A stretch of DNA of 32,343 nucleotides from Pseudomonadales bacterium (GCA_022821865.1 JAJECW010000009.1:1-32343), one strand, 5' to 3'; counted from the first letter of the stretch, positions 1 through 7,771 are shown. Numbers and translations: made by a program. The notes: generated by a model not told the origin, from the letters alone.

Positions 1-5
1 GAATT

Positions 6-79
6 CGTGAGCAAAACAAAACCACGCTTTTGTTTTGCGACAATGAAAAATTCCATGGATGGAATTTTTCAGAGAATAC
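6..79. repeat. Two-hairpin intergenic repeat, copy 1
   Basis: A 74-bp unit identical at 70 positions to 7797-7870. It contains hairpin B (arms 11-21 and 28-38, 11 perfect pairs, loop CCACGC) and hairpin C (arms 44-55 and 60-71, 12 perfect pairs, loop TGGA). The window edge may cut off a further left part, because copy 2 is preceded by another imperfect hairpin. It lies 114 bp before erpA. No transposase or coding potential is visible. Function is unknown; it resembles a REP/MITE-type mobile palindrome or a structured RNA. Confidence 0.85.
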
Positions 80-153
80 CCAGGCACTGGATAACCGTTC
101 CGGCCTGACCGGGGTCGGTCCCCTGCGCTACAATGTACGCCTGTACCATATCT

Positions 154-176
154 CAGGCCCATGCCTTGTGGGCCTG
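154..176 (+). promoter_or_regulatory. Hairpin in the erpA leader
   Basis: Perfect 8-bp stem CAGGCCCA / TGGGCCTG with a 7-nt loop, 16 nt before the erpA ATG and downstream of a TACAAT -10-like hexamer at 129-134. It could affect erpA translation or mark a processing site. No convincing -35 was found. Role inferred only. Confidence 0.35.
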
Positions 177-192
177 CCGTTTTGGAGACCCC

Positions 193-546
193 ATGTCCGT
201 TGTTCAGTCCCAGGACCCGGTAATCATGCAGTTCACCGATCAGGCTGCCGACAAGGTGCATCGCCTGATCGCCGAGGAAGGCAATGACAATCTGAAGCTG
301 CGCGTCTTCGTTACCGGCGGCGGCTGCTCCGGTTTCCAGTATGGGTTCACCTTTGACGAGGAAGTGGCCGAAGACGATACCGTTGTCCGCAACAAGGGCG
401 CGAGCCTGCTTGTCGACCCCTTGAGTTTCCAGTACCTGGTTGGGGCCAGGGTGGACTATGTGGAAGGGCTGGAAGGGTCGCGCTTTATCGTCGACAACCC
501 CATGGCCACGACCACCTGCGGCTGCGGGGCTTCGTTTTCCATTTGA
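193..546 (+). CDS. erpA: Iron-sulfur cluster insertion protein ErpA (A-type carrier)
   Basis: A 117-residue A-type Fe-S carrier that receives clusters from the Isc/Suf scaffold and passes them to apo-enzymes in the cytoplasm. The three family cysteines are visible: one in [11 protein letters not shown] and two in the C-terminal TTCGCGASF. Length matches ErpA/IscA (about 105-120 aa). The ATG at 193 was chosen because the reading frame upstream runs through a leader hairpin and does not resemble the family; the protein starts [19 protein letters not shown]. Assignment to ErpA rather than IscA rests on sequence style and on the neighbouring M23 peptidase and tyrS, a linkage known from Pseudomonas-type genomes, where anmK usually lies between erpA and the peptidase. 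It is absent here. The gene is convergent with the peptidase, with a strong hairpin between them. Confidence 0.93.
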   Translation: MSVVQSQDPVIMQFTDQAADKVHRLIAEEGNDNLKLRVFVTGGGCSGFQYGFTFDEEVAEDDTVVRNKGASLLVDPLSFQYLVGARVDYVEGLEGSRFIVDNPMATTTCGCGASFSI

Positions 547-581
547 AGGTCAGGAATCTGGTCCGGCACTTCCATGTGCCG

Positions 582-614
582 CAGGGAAGCTCTGACTTAA
601 TCAGAGCTTCCCTG
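582..614. terminator. Bidirectional hairpin between erpA and the M23 peptidase
   Basis: Perfect 14-bp inverted repeat (arms 582-595 and 601-614, loop CTTAA) between two convergent genes. There is no clear U-tract, so intrinsic termination is likely but unproven. A related imperfect sequence (GGGAAGCCCTGA, then GTCAGAG) stands at 7771-7796 directly before repeat copy 2, so this may be the detached first hairpin of that repeat family. Confidence 0.6.
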
Positions 615-638
615 GGAGCCTGCGGCGCAGGCTCCTAG
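615..638. repeat. GGAGCCTGCG palindromic repeat (copy a)
   Basis: Arms GGAGCCTGCG (615-624) and CGCAGGCTCC (626-635) form a 10-bp near-perfect palindrome abutting the hairpin at 582-614. On the minus strand it reads CTAGGAGCCTGCG, and its TAG is the stop codon of the M23 peptidase. Related copies occur near 17302, 18402, 28938, 29059 and 32229. Confidence 0.8.
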
Positions 639-2140
639 TCGGCGCTGACGCCGGCATTGCTTCTGAGCAGTTCCTCGCTGCGCGCATCGAATTGGGCGAG
701 CAGCGTTTGCGTGTGATCGCGGAAACGATCCATCTCTTCGCCGTCAATGCCCGGGGCGGGAGGCATCAGGTCGAGCACCCGGGCCGGGTCCCGATGCACG
801 CCGTTCTTGAGCACTTCATAGTGCAGGTGCGGCCCGGTGGCGCTGCCGGTGGCGCCGACATAGCCGATGATGTCGCCCTGCCCGACCCGGACCCCGGGCC
901 CGATGCCTTCGGCGAATCGGGAGAGATGGGCATAGCGTGTTTCAAGCCCGCCCTCATGGGCGATGATCACGATATTGCCGTAGGAGCCGAAGCGCGAAGC
1001 CCTTGAGATATTGCCGTCGCTGGTGGCCCGCACCGGCGTACCCGTGGGGGCGGCGTAGTCGGTGCCCTTGTGGGCCCGGATGGTATTGAGGATGGGGTGC
1101 ATGCGGCGCGGATTGAAATTCGAGCTGATGCGGAATACATCCAGGGGATTGCGCATCAGGGCGGTGCGCATGTTGTTGCCGTCGGGACTGTAGAAGCCGA
1201 CCCAGCCATCGCTGGTTTCATAGCGCACCGCGAGATGCTCTTCGCCCCGATTGACGAAGCGCGCCACGAGTATGTCGCCCTCGCCGACGAATTCATCCTG
1301 CAAGTATTTCTCCTCGTACAGGATGGTGAACTGATCGCCGGGCTGGGTGTCGAGCATGAAATCGATCTTGCCGCCGAAGATATCGGCCATGCGCATGCTC
1401 TGGGTGGGTGAAACCTGTTCCCGCCGGGCGGCGGCGAACAGGCTGCTGTACACCGTGCCGCCCTTGATTTCGGTTTCGATTCGCGGCGAAAGCTCGACCT
1501 GTTCCACATGGAAGGCATCGCCTTCCCGACCGAAGGCGAGCACGTCAAGCGGTGAGCGCCGCAGCCGGAATTCGGCGAGCCCGCCGGAATCATCGAGTTT
1601 GAAGCCAAGCTCGTCGCCCACCCTCATGAGGTTGAGCGACCGGGCCTCCTCTCCGCTTTGCAACAGCCGCGCAAGGTCGGCCGGGTCAAGCTGGTATTCG
1701 GCGAACAACTCGCTCAGGGTATCGCCCTCGCGGACTTCCACATATTGCCAATCCGCGGACAGCGGGGGCAGCGGCTGGGGTTCGGCCCGGGCAACGGGTT
1801 CCCCAAGGTCCGCAGGTTCTCTTGCAAGTGGCGGTTCGAATTCTTCGGCTATGGGGATTTCCGGTAATGCCCGCCGGTTTGCCGCCAGGGCTTCGGTGGA
1901 CAAGTTCACCGGGGCGCTGCTGATTTCGGGGGCTGCAAGGGGTTGGGTCTCGGATTCCGCGGGAGTTTGCAGCAAGAACATGGAAAACAGGCACATGGCG
2001 CTGATTGGCATCAGCGCCATGATGGGTTGCCTGGCATCCTGGTGCCAGCGGCGTTGCGTGGATGGTATGCTGATAGCCCTCGCTCCATCGGATATCGCGG
2101 CAAAACGCCGGAGATTACACCTTTTTGACAGCTCTTGCAT
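635..2140 (-). CDS. Membrane-anchored OapA/M23 murein DD-endopeptidase (MepM-like)
   Basis: About 501 residues. A short cytoplasmic N-terminus is followed by a hydrophobic anchor around residues 40-60 (MALMPISAMCLFSMFLLQ), a Pro/Glu-rich linker, an OapA/LysM-like segment beginning near WQYVEVREGDTLSELF, and a C-terminal peptidase M23 (LytM) domain. Zinc-ligand motifs are intact: HKGTDYAAP (HxxxD) and TGPHLHYEV (HxH). The protein should act in the periplasm, cutting peptide cross-links during wall growth. The frame opens with GTG at 2143 followed directly by ATG at 2140; ATG is preferred. A start at the later Met near 2020 would leave only the anchor. It is divergent from tyrS, a conserved arrangement. 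Its TAG stop is provided by an intergenic repeat. Confidence 0.9.
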   Translation of the reverse strand: MQELSKRCNLRRFAAISDGARAISIPSTQRRWHQDARQPIMALMPISAMCLFSMFLLQTPAESETQPLAAPEISSAPVNLSTEALAANRRALPEIPIAEEFEPPLAREPADLGEPVARAEPQPLPPLSADWQYVEVREGDTLSELFAEYQLDPADLARLLQSGEEARSLNLMRVGDELGFKLDDSGGLAEFRLRRSPLDVLAFGREGDAFHVEQVELSPRIETEIKGGTVYSSLFAAARREQVSPTQSMRMADIFGGKIDFMLDTQPGDQFTILYEEKYLQDEFVGEGDILVARFVNRGEEHLAVRYETSDGWVGFYSPDGNNMRTALMRNPLDVFRISSNFNPRRMHPILNTIRAHKGTDYAAPTGTPVRATSDGNISRASRFGSYGNIVIIAHEGGLETRYAHLSRFAEGIGPGVRVGQGDIIGYVGATGSATGPHLHYEVLKNGVHRDPARVLDLMPPAPGIDGEEMDRFRDHTQTLLAQFDARSEELLRSNAGVSAD

Positions 2141-2157
2141 CACCTGATGCTGTCAAA
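2124..2157. promoter_or_regulatory. Inverted repeat TTTGACAGC / GCTGTCAAA in the tyrS-M23 divergent region
   Basis: Perfect 9-bp arms at 2124-2132 and 2149-2157 surround the start codon of the M23 gene, and each arm contains a TTGACA-like hexamer pointing inward. I could not pair either with a good -10. A TAGTAT hexamer at 2175-2180 could serve tyrS. A regulatory role is inferred from symmetry and position only. Confidence 0.35.
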
Positions 2158-2259
2158 TTGGTGGCCGATTACTGTAGTATCGGCAATTTTCTCCGGCGGG
2201 CCATTTCAATCCCCGGGACTTTTGACCTGCCCCGTCTCCAATAAGTTCCCGTTAATTTT

Positions 2260-3546
2260 ATGGGCGCAACCATGGCGCAGCCATCCATCATTGCCGATCT
2301 TGCCGCAAGAAATCTGGTGGCCCAGCTTGCCGGCGGCGACGAACTGAAGCAGCATCTGGCCACCGGGCGCCGCACGCTGTACTGTGGATTCGACCCCACC
2401 GCCGACAGCCTGCACATCGGCAATCTGCTGCCCCTGCTCGCCCTGCGCCGGTTCCAGCTTGCCAGCCATCGTCCTGTTGCCCTGATCGGGGGCGCCACTG
2501 GATTGATCGGCGATCCAAGCTTCAAGGAAGCCGAGCGCAAGCTCAACCCCGTGGCCACCATTGGCGACTGGGCCGAGCGCATCAAGCCGCAACTCGCCCG
2601 TTTTCTCGATTTCGACTGTGGCGAGGGCGCAGCGCTGCTCGTGAACAACCTGGACTGGACCCGGCACTGCGACGTACTGAGCTTCCTGCGCGACGTGGGC
2701 AAGCATTTTTCGGTAAACGGCATGATCCGGAAAGAGTCGGTGCGCCAGCGCATCGAGCGCGATGGAGAAGGAATTTCCTACACCGAATTCAGTTACATGA
2801 TCCTGCAATCGTTCGATTTTTCCGAATTGTTTCGGCGCCATGGCTGCACGCTGCAGGTGGGGGGCAGCGACCAGTGGGGCAATATTACCGGCGGGATCGA
2901 CCTGACCCGGCGGCTGCACAGACAGCAGGTCTATGGAGTGACTTTTCCCCTGATTACCCGGGCCGACGGCGCCAAGTTCGGCAAGACCGAATCCGGCACG
3001 GTGTGGCTCGACCCCGCCAGGACTTCGCCCTATGCCTTCTATCAGTTCTGGCGCAATGCCGCCGATGCCGATGTATACAATTTCCTGCGTTACTTCACTT
3101 TCCTTTCGCCGGCGGAAATCAGCGAAATCGAGCGCGGCGACGCCGCCTCGCAAGCCCGCCCGGAAGCCCAGGGCATACTGGCCCGGGAAGTCACCGAACT
3201 CGTCCACGGCCGGGAAGGACTCGCAGCGGCGCGGCGGATCAGCACGGCGCTGTTTTCGGGAGAGCTCACGGGTCTGCGGGAAGAAGACCTGTGGCAACTC
3301 GAACAGGACGGCCTGCCCTGCACGAATATCGCGGAGGACGCCCCGCTACTCGATGTGCTCGTGTCCTGCGGCCTCGCCCGCTCGCGCCGCATCGCCCGGG
3401 AACTGGTGCAAAGCGGCGCGGTGACAGCCAACAATGTGGTTCAGCAAACCGGCGACGAGCCGCTGGACCGAAAGATCGCGCTGCACCGGAAATTCTTCAT
3501 CATCCGCCGCGGCAAGAAGAACCACCATCTCGCCAGGCTGACCTGA
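2260..3546 (+). CDS. tyrS: Tyrosyl-tRNA synthetase (TyrS, class Ic)
   Basis: A 428-residue cytoplasmic enzyme charging tRNA-Tyr. The HIGH-like signature appears as SLHIGNLLPL near residue 50 and the KMSKS-like loop as KFGKTESG near residue 240, which is the bacterial TyrRS form seen in E. coli. The tyrosine-pocket stretch QVGGSDQWGNITGGIDL is intact. The C-terminus carries an S4 RNA-binding domain (SRRIARELVQSGAVTANN). Length fits the family (about 400-430). ATG at 2260 is used; an in-frame ATG at 2272 (MAQPSIIADL) is equally possible, and neither has a strong Shine-Dalgarno sequence. It is convergent with the NamZ-like gene, with a hairpin between. Confidence 0.95.
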   Translation: MGATMAQPSIIADLAARNLVAQLAGGDELKQHLATGRRTLYCGFDPTADSLHIGNLLPLLALRRFQLASHRPVALIGGATGLIGDPSFKEAERKLNPVATIGDWAERIKPQLARFLDFDCGEGAALLVNNLDWTRHCDVLSFLRDVGKHFSVNGMIRKESVRQRIERDGEGISYTEFSYMILQSFDFSELFRRHGCTLQVGGSDQWGNITGGIDLTRRLHRQQVYGVTFPLITRADGAKFGKTESGTVWLDPARTSPYAFYQFWRNAADADVYNFLRYFTFLSPAEISEIERGDAASQARPEAQGILAREVTELVHGREGLAAARRISTALFSGELTGLREEDLWQLEQDGLPCTNIAEDAPLLDVLVSCGLARSRRIARELVQSGAVTANNVVQQTGDEPLDRKIALHRKFFIIRRGKKNHHLARLT

Positions 3547-3581
3547 TCTCGTGTCGGTTTGAGGCGGGCAGTACTTGCTTC

Positions 3582-3610
3582 GTCATTACTGCGCGAAGTC
3601 GCAGAATGAC
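3582..3610. terminator. CATTCTGCG-family hairpin between tyrS and the NamZ-like gene
   Basis: GTCATT(a)CTGCG pairs with CGCAG(a)ATGAC around a short loop, between two convergent stop codons. It probably acts as a bidirectional terminator and belongs to the same repeat family as 4883-4915 and 31355-31433. Confidence 0.55.
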
Positions 3611-3618
3611 GGGGAGGG

Positions 3619-4833
3619 TTATCCCGAAGCGCCATAGACAAGATATGGCCGGATTCGCTCTACCCACTGCCCTTCATCCGCCCGGGCCAGACTGTCAAGA
3701 TCGCCGGGTTCGGACGATGGCTCATCTACCCATTCGCGAAGCGCCGGGCCTCCATTGATAACATCAATGGGGAGCTTGCCTGTTTCGTATTCATACGGGA
3801 AATCACGCCAGATCGGGTATTCCGGATACAGCAGGCGAATGGCCTTGAAGGCGAGCGCGACCAGCCGCCAGGGCCTGAAGGTGAAGTGATCGTAGTCCTT
3901 GCCGTCGGGATGGATCTGAACGCCGTGGCACAATGCGCCCGCATGTTTGTGGAAGGTCGGCTCGAACCAGCATTCGCGCAAGCGGCATCCCTCCAGCCAT
4001 GCGGGAGCCATGCCGTGCATCGTTTTCAGGATCGAACGGGCGTCGATGTCCGGCGCCCCGAAGAGTTCCAGCGGGCGAGTTGTACCCCTGCCTTCGGACA
4101 ATGTGGCGCCTTCGAGCATGACCGTGCCCGAAAAGGCGCGCGCCATTGACAGCGTCGGCGCGTTGGGACTCGGATTTACCCAGGAGCGCTCCGCGACCGG
4201 CCAGCCGAAACCCGGCGCTTCCGTCGATCCCCAGCCTTTCATCGCAATCAGGCGATAGTCGACATCCAGACCGAAACGGTCGACAAACCATCGCCCCATC
4301 TCACCCAGGGTCAGACCATGCCGCATGGGCATGGGTCCCGCGCCGACGAAACTTTCCCATCCCGAACGCAACAGCAGCCCTTCCACCGGCCGGCCCGCCG
4401 GATTCGGGCGATCCAGCACCCACACGGTTTTGCCGTGTTCCGCCGCCGCTTCCAGAACGTAAAGCAGCGTCGTGGCAAAGGTATAGATCCGGCAACCCAG
4501 ATCCTGCAGATCCAGCAGGACCAAATCAAAGCTGTCCATCATTTCGCGGGTGGGGCGGCGAACTTCCCCATACAGGCTGAAGACCGGAATGCCGTGAACA
4601 GGATCGACAAAATCCGGCGACTCGATCATGTTGTCCTGCTTGTCCCCCCGCAGTCCATGCTGCGGCCCGAATGCCGAGGTGATTCGTATGCCTTCGCACG
4701 CCGCCAGCGCGTCCAGCGAATGGCCGAGATCAGCGGTAACCGAAGCGGGATGCGCCACAAGAGCCACCCGCCGCCCGCGCAGCGGCCCGCGCAATTCCTT
4801 TTCCGCCAGCAGTCGATCAATTCCGAATTTCAT
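3619..4833 (-). CDS. namZ: NamZ-like exo-beta-N-acetylmuramidase (DUF1343)
   Basis: About 404 residues of the DUF1343 family. NamZ of Bacillus subtilis and Tannerella removes MurNAc from the non-reducing end of peptidoglycan fragments. Family landmarks in order: AHPASVT, FGPQHGLRG, SLYGEVRRPT, DLQDLGCRIYT, LDRPNPAGR, SEGRGTTRPLELF, EPTFHKHAG and CHGVQIH. The start at MKFGIDRLL is preferred to the in-frame ATG four codons upstream because it begins at the conserved fold. No signal peptide is visible, so cytoplasmic action is inferred. The PEHG motif I recall from characterised members reads PQHG here. It is divergent from murQ, whose product handles the phosphorylated form of the same sugar, which supports the role strongly. 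Specificity is not proven by sequence. Confidence 0.82.
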   Translation of the reverse strand: MKFGIDRLLAEKELRGPLRGRRVALVAHPASVTADLGHSLDALAACEGIRITSAFGPQHGLRGDKQDNMIESPDFVDPVHGIPVFSLYGEVRRPTREMMDSFDLVLLDLQDLGCRIYTFATTLLYVLEAAAEHGKTVWVLDRPNPAGRPVEGLLLRSGWESFVGAGPMPMRHGLTLGEMGRWFVDRFGLDVDYRLIAMKGWGSTEAPGFGWPVAERSWVNPSPNAPTLSMARAFSGTVMLEGATLSEGRGTTRPLELFGAPDIDARSILKTMHGMAPAWLEGCRLRECWFEPTFHKHAGALCHGVQIHPDGKDYDHFTFRPWRLVALAFKAIRLLYPEYPIWRDFPYEYETGKLPIDVINGGPALREWVDEPSSEPGDLDSLARADEGQWVERIRPYLVYGASG

Positions 4834-4882
4834 CGTGCAAAGCATACACCGTATCTTTTTGTCTGCGTCCTACCCTGATGGT

Positions 4883-4915
4883 CATTCTGCGACTGCTCTT
4901 CGCTTCGCGCAGAAT
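4883..4915. repeat. CATTCTGCG-family hairpin repeat
   Basis: CATTCTGCG (4883-4891) and CGCAGAATG (4907-4915) form a 9-bp perfect stem with a GC-rich loop, in the divergent namZ-murQ spacer. It is a second copy of the hairpin family at 3582-3610 and 31355-31433. It may separate the two promoters. Confidence 0.65.
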
Positions 4916-4972
4916 GGTATTCTTGGGATGCCGCCCACGGCGGGATGCCCAATCCACCAACCCATCAACAGT

Positions 4973-5000
4973 TTGCTTATTGGTTTAATACCACTACAAT
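4973..5000 (+). promoter_or_regulatory. Predicted murQ operon promoter with embedded operator-like palindrome
   Basis: TTGCTT (4973-4978), 16-nt spacer, TACAAT (4995-5000). The spacer holds TGGTTTAATACCA (4981-4993), with TGGT/ACCA arms like a HutC/NagR-type site but one base longer than the 12-bp site at 6708. Binding there would occlude RNA polymerase, so repression by the GntR protein encoded downstream is inferred. Confidence 0.5.
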
Positions 5001-5047
5001 ACAGCTTGGCCGCACAATCGGCGAATTACAAGGGTCTTGAGCAACAC

Positions 5048-5959
5048 ATGCCGACGGAAAATGTGAGCGAGCGATTCAGGGGTATTGACCGCTGGTCAAC
5101 GCCGGGCGCGGTCAGCGCCATGTTCGAGGCCCAGTTTGCGGCGATTGCGGCGATTGGCCCGGAACTGGCAAGCATCGCCGGGGCCGCGGAAGAGACCGCT
5201 CAGCGCCTGCTCGCGGGAGGGCGGCTGATCTACGCGGGCGCCGGCACCTCGGGCAGGATTGCCGTCCAGGACGGCGTCGAACTCGGGCCCACATTCGGCT
5301 GGCCCGCGGAGCAGGTGGTTTATGCCCTGGCCGGCGGCGAAAGCGCGCTGCTGAAAAGCGTGGAACTCGCCGAAGATGATGTGGAAGCGGCAGCTCGGGA
5401 CCTCAATGCGCTGGGGGTCAGCGAAAACGATGTGCTCATAGGCGTGTCGGCGAGCGGGAGCACGCCGTACACCCTCGCCGCAGTGGAAACCGCAAACGGC
5501 GCAGGGGCCCTGACCATTGGAATAGCCAATAACCGCCCGTCCCGGCTGCTCGACCAGGCCCGCATCGGCATCTGCGCCGAAACCGGAAGCGAAGTCATCG
5601 CCGGTTCCACGCGCATGAAGGCCGGCACCGCGCAAAAAATCATCCTGAACCTGCTTTCCACGGCGGCCATGATTCGTTGCGGACGTGTATATCAGGGCCT
5701 GATGGTCGATATGACAGTTAGCAACCGGAAGCTGCAAGCCCGGGCCGGGGCAATGATCGGGAGACTTGCGGGCGTTGACAAGGCCGCGGCGGAGAACGCC
5801 CTCAAGGCCGCTGAAGGCAATATCAAGCTTGCGGTGCTTTACGCCATGGGCCTGGCTGCCGCGGAAGCCGGGGAACTGCTGGCGCAACACGGCGGCATGT
5901 TGCGCGAGGCGGTCACCGCATTGCACGACAATCCTGCCGGGAAAGGAGGCAAGCCATGA
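5048..5959 (+). CDS. murQ: N-acetylmuramic acid 6-phosphate etherase (MurQ)
   Basis: A 303-residue SIS-fold enzyme that cleaves the lactyl ether of MurNAc-6-phosphate to GlcNAc-6-phosphate and D-lactate. The family signatures are AGAGTSGRIAVQDGVELGPTFGWP-like in the first third (key residues the SGR loop and the Glu of GVELGP) and SEVIAGSTRMKAGTAQK near residue 190. The acidic segment SVELAEDD corresponds to the second catalytic Glu region of E. coli MurQ. The ATG at 5048 fits the usual N-terminus and length; the much longer open frame upstream overlaps namZ on the other strand and is not family sequence. It overlaps the GntR gene by 4 bp (ATGA), indicating translational coupling. It is first in a likely operon murQ-gntR-nagB-II-nagA. 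Confidence 0.94.
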   Translation: MPTENVSERFRGIDRWSTPGAVSAMFEAQFAAIAAIGPELASIAGAAEETAQRLLAGGRLIYAGAGTSGRIAVQDGVELGPTFGWPAEQVVYALAGGESALLKSVELAEDDVEAAARDLNALGVSENDVLIGVSASGSTPYTLAAVETANGAGALTIGIANNRPSRLLDQARIGICAETGSEVIAGSTRMKAGTAQKIILNLLSTAAMIRCGRVYQGLMVDMTVSNRKLQARAGAMIGRLAGVDKAAAENALKAAEGNIKLAVLYAMGLAAAEAGELLAQHGGMLREAVTALHDNPAGKGGKP

Positions 5960-6675
5960 TCGATTTGTCCTCTCGAAAAGACAGCAATACGCCGCTATAC
6001 CTGCAAATCGCCAAAAGTCTCCGCCGCCAGATTGACGATGGCGAATTCGCCACGGGAGAGGCGCTTCCTTCGGAGCGGGACCTGTGCGAAATGACCGGCG
6101 CGTCCCGGGTGACCATCCGCAAGGCCGTCGATCAGCTCATTGACGAAGGGCTGCTGCTGCGCAAGCAGGGATCGGGCACCTTCGTCTCCGAGCGCATCGA
6201 AATGCCGGCGACCTATCTCGGCGGATTCACCGACGATGCCCTGGCCCGGGGGCAGGAGCCCGGCTCCATCTGGCTGGTGCGGAGTTACGCCCATCCCACC
6301 CGGGAAGAGGCGGCAACGCTCAGGATTTCCATGGCGTCCAGCGTCGCCCGGCTCGGCCGCGTCCGCCTGTCGGGCGGCGAACCCCTGGCCATAGAACACG
6401 CGATTATCCCGGAACCGCTTCTGCCGCCGATCGGGGAAATCGGGGATTCCCTCTACCAGGCGCTGGAATCGAAGGGGAACCGGCCAAAGCTCGGCCGGCA
6501 AAAGGTTCGGGCTTCATTGGCTTCACCCACCGAGGCGGGACTGCTGTCCATCCAGGAAAACAGCGAAGTATTGCGTATCGAGCGGGTAACCTGGCTGGAT
6601 GACGGCACCATGATTGAATTCACCCGTTCCGCCTATCGCGGCGACCGCTACGAATTCGTCACGGATATCCGGTGA
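5956..6675 (+). CDS. GntR/HutC-family regulator (NagR/MurR-like role)
   Basis: 239 residues. An N-terminal winged helix-turn-helix (NTPLYLQIAKSLRRQIDDGEF, then LPSERDLCEMTGASRVTIRKAVDQL, RKQGSGTFV) covers about residues 10-78. A UTRA effector-binding domain runs from about 90 to the end (RLGRVRLSGGEPLAIEHAIIP). HutC-subfamily regulators of amino sugar catabolism such as NagR/DasR respond to GlcN-6-P or GlcNAc-6-P, which makes it the likely local repressor. Its start overlaps the murQ stop. A site matching the HutC consensus GTMTAKAC lies 32 bp after its stop codon, before nagB-II. The effector is inferred, and MurNAc-6-P is a possible alternative. Confidence 0.9.
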   Translation: MIDLSSRKDSNTPLYLQIAKSLRRQIDDGEFATGEALPSERDLCEMTGASRVTIRKAVDQLIDEGLLLRKQGSGTFVSERIEMPATYLGGFTDDALARGQEPGSIWLVRSYAHPTREEAATLRISMASSVARLGRVRLSGGEPLAIEHAIIPEPLLPPIGEIGDSLYQALESKGNRPKLGRQKVRASLASPTEAGLLSIQENSEVLRIERVTWLDDGTMIEFTRSAYRGDRYEFVTDIR

Positions 6676-6682
6676 CAGTGCT

Positions 6683-6719
6683 ACCAGTTCACTTATTCGT
6701 ATTATACTGGTCTATACCA
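6683..6719 (+). promoter_or_regulatory. nagB-II promoter region with HutC-type operator
   Basis: TGGTCTATACCA at 6708-6719 is a 12-bp TGGTNTANACCA site; its minus strand contains GTATAGAC, an exact fit to the HutC half-palindrome consensus GTMTAKAC. It overlaps the last base of a -10-like TATACT (6703-6708), so the inferred transcription start lies inside the site. An extra inverted pair ACCAGT (6683-6688) / ACTGGT (6706-6711) overlaps it. The -35 is weak. Repression of nagB-II by the GntR protein encoded upstream is inferred. Confidence 0.7.
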
Positions 6720-6742
6720 ATCGCGATTCAAATGGCGAATTC

Positions 6743-7771
6743 ATGAACGCCAGCACAAGAATGTTCCGGGAAGCCGGCGAGATTTCCGCAAGCACCCGGC
6801 GGCAGCAAAGCGGCAATGCCGCGCCGGTCCGGGAAATCGCGGGAAAACTGCGCGGGAACGCGCCAAAGTTCATCGTTACCTGCGCCCGGGGAAGTTCAGA
6901 CCACGCGGCGACCTACGCCAAGTATCTGTTCGAAACCCGGATCGGCCTTGCCGTCTGCTCTTTCGCACCTTCGGTCGCCTCGCTGTATGCGGCCAAAACC
7001 GATATGCGGGAAGCGCTTTTTCTTGCGATTTCCCAGTCCGGCAAAAGCCCGGACCTGTTGAGCGCGGCCCGGGCCGCCAGAAAATCCGGCGCCTATGTGG
7101 TGGCGTTGGTGAATGATGAGGAAAGCCCGCTTGCCGCCATAGCGGAGGATGTGCTGCCGCTTGGCGTGGGCCCGGAACACAGCGTTGCCGCCACCAAGTC
7201 CTGCATTGGCGCCATGTCGGCCTTGTATCACCTGTGCGCCGAGTGGGGCGGAGACAAAGCCATGCGCAACGCCCTGGCCAGGCTCCCGGAAACCCTTTCC
7301 CGAGCCTGGGACATCGATTGGCCACAGGCACTGGCCCCCATGCGCGATGCCCGGCAGGCACTGATCCTGAGCCGGGGCATCGGGCTTGCCGGCGCCCAGG
7401 AAGCGGCCCTGAAGCTCAAGGAAACCTGCATGATCCAGGCGGAAGGCATTAGCGCGGCGGAAGTGCGGCATGGCCCCATGACAATTGTGGACCAGGGATT
7501 TCCGGTGATATCCATCGCCACTTTCGACGCCTCCCAGGAAAGCATCGAGAGCATTTCCCGGGATTTTCTCGATTGTGGCGCCTGTGTGCTTGTTGCCGGC
7601 GAACCCGTGCCGGGGGCGGCGTGCCTGCCAACGCCGAGAGCGCCCGACTCCAACTTGCAGCCCCTGGTGTTCCTGCAGGTCTTCTACAAGTTTGCCAACG
7701 CCCTGTCCCGGGAACGCGGCCTCGACCCGGATCGCCCTAGAAATCTCCGTAAAGTGACGAAGACGATATAG
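6743..7771 (+). CDS. nagB-II: SIS-type glucosamine-6-phosphate deaminase (NagB-II)
   Basis: 342 residues with two SIS domains and no glutaminase domain, the architecture of NagB-II enzymes known from Shewanella. These convert GlcN-6-P to fructose-6-P and ammonia and are unrelated to classic NagB. Markers: CARGSSDHAATYAKYLFET (first phosphosugar loop), AISQSGKSPDLL (second), SVAATKSCIGAMSAL, and the C-terminal QAEGISAAEVRHGPM segment, which resembles the isomerase half of GlmS. The ATG at 6743 follows the operator by about 24 bp and gives the usual family length. It supplies the last catabolic step for GlcNAc-6-P made by MurQ and deacetylated by NagA. A glucosamine-fructose-6-P aminotransferase-like name is often given to such proteins, but the context favours the deaminase. 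Confidence 0.88.
   Translation: MNASTRMFREAGEISASTRRQQSGNAAPVREIAGKLRGNAPKFIVTCARGSSDHAATYAKYLFETRIGLAVCSFAPSVASLYAAKTDMREALFLAISQSGKSPDLLSAARAARKSGAYVVALVNDEESPLAAIAEDVLPLGVGPEHSVAATKSCIGAMSALYHLCAEWGGDKAMRNALARLPETLSRAWDIDWPQALAPMRDARQALILSRGIGLAGAQEAALKLKETCMIQAEGISAAEVRHGPMTIVDQGFPVISIATFDASQESIESISRDFLDCGACVLVAGEPVPGAACLPTPRAPDSNLQPLVFLQVFYKFANALSRERGLDPDRPRNLRKVTKTI

Noticed and set aside
1-6. EcoRI site GAATTC at the very start as a cloning junction
   Set aside because: A single restriction site at the edge is not evidence of a vector junction, and GAATTC-like bases also occur in the repeats of this window.
4628-5047. N-terminal extension of MurQ
   Set aside because: It overlaps namZ on the other strand, reads through a repeat and the promoter, and does not look like MurQ; the family start is at 5048.
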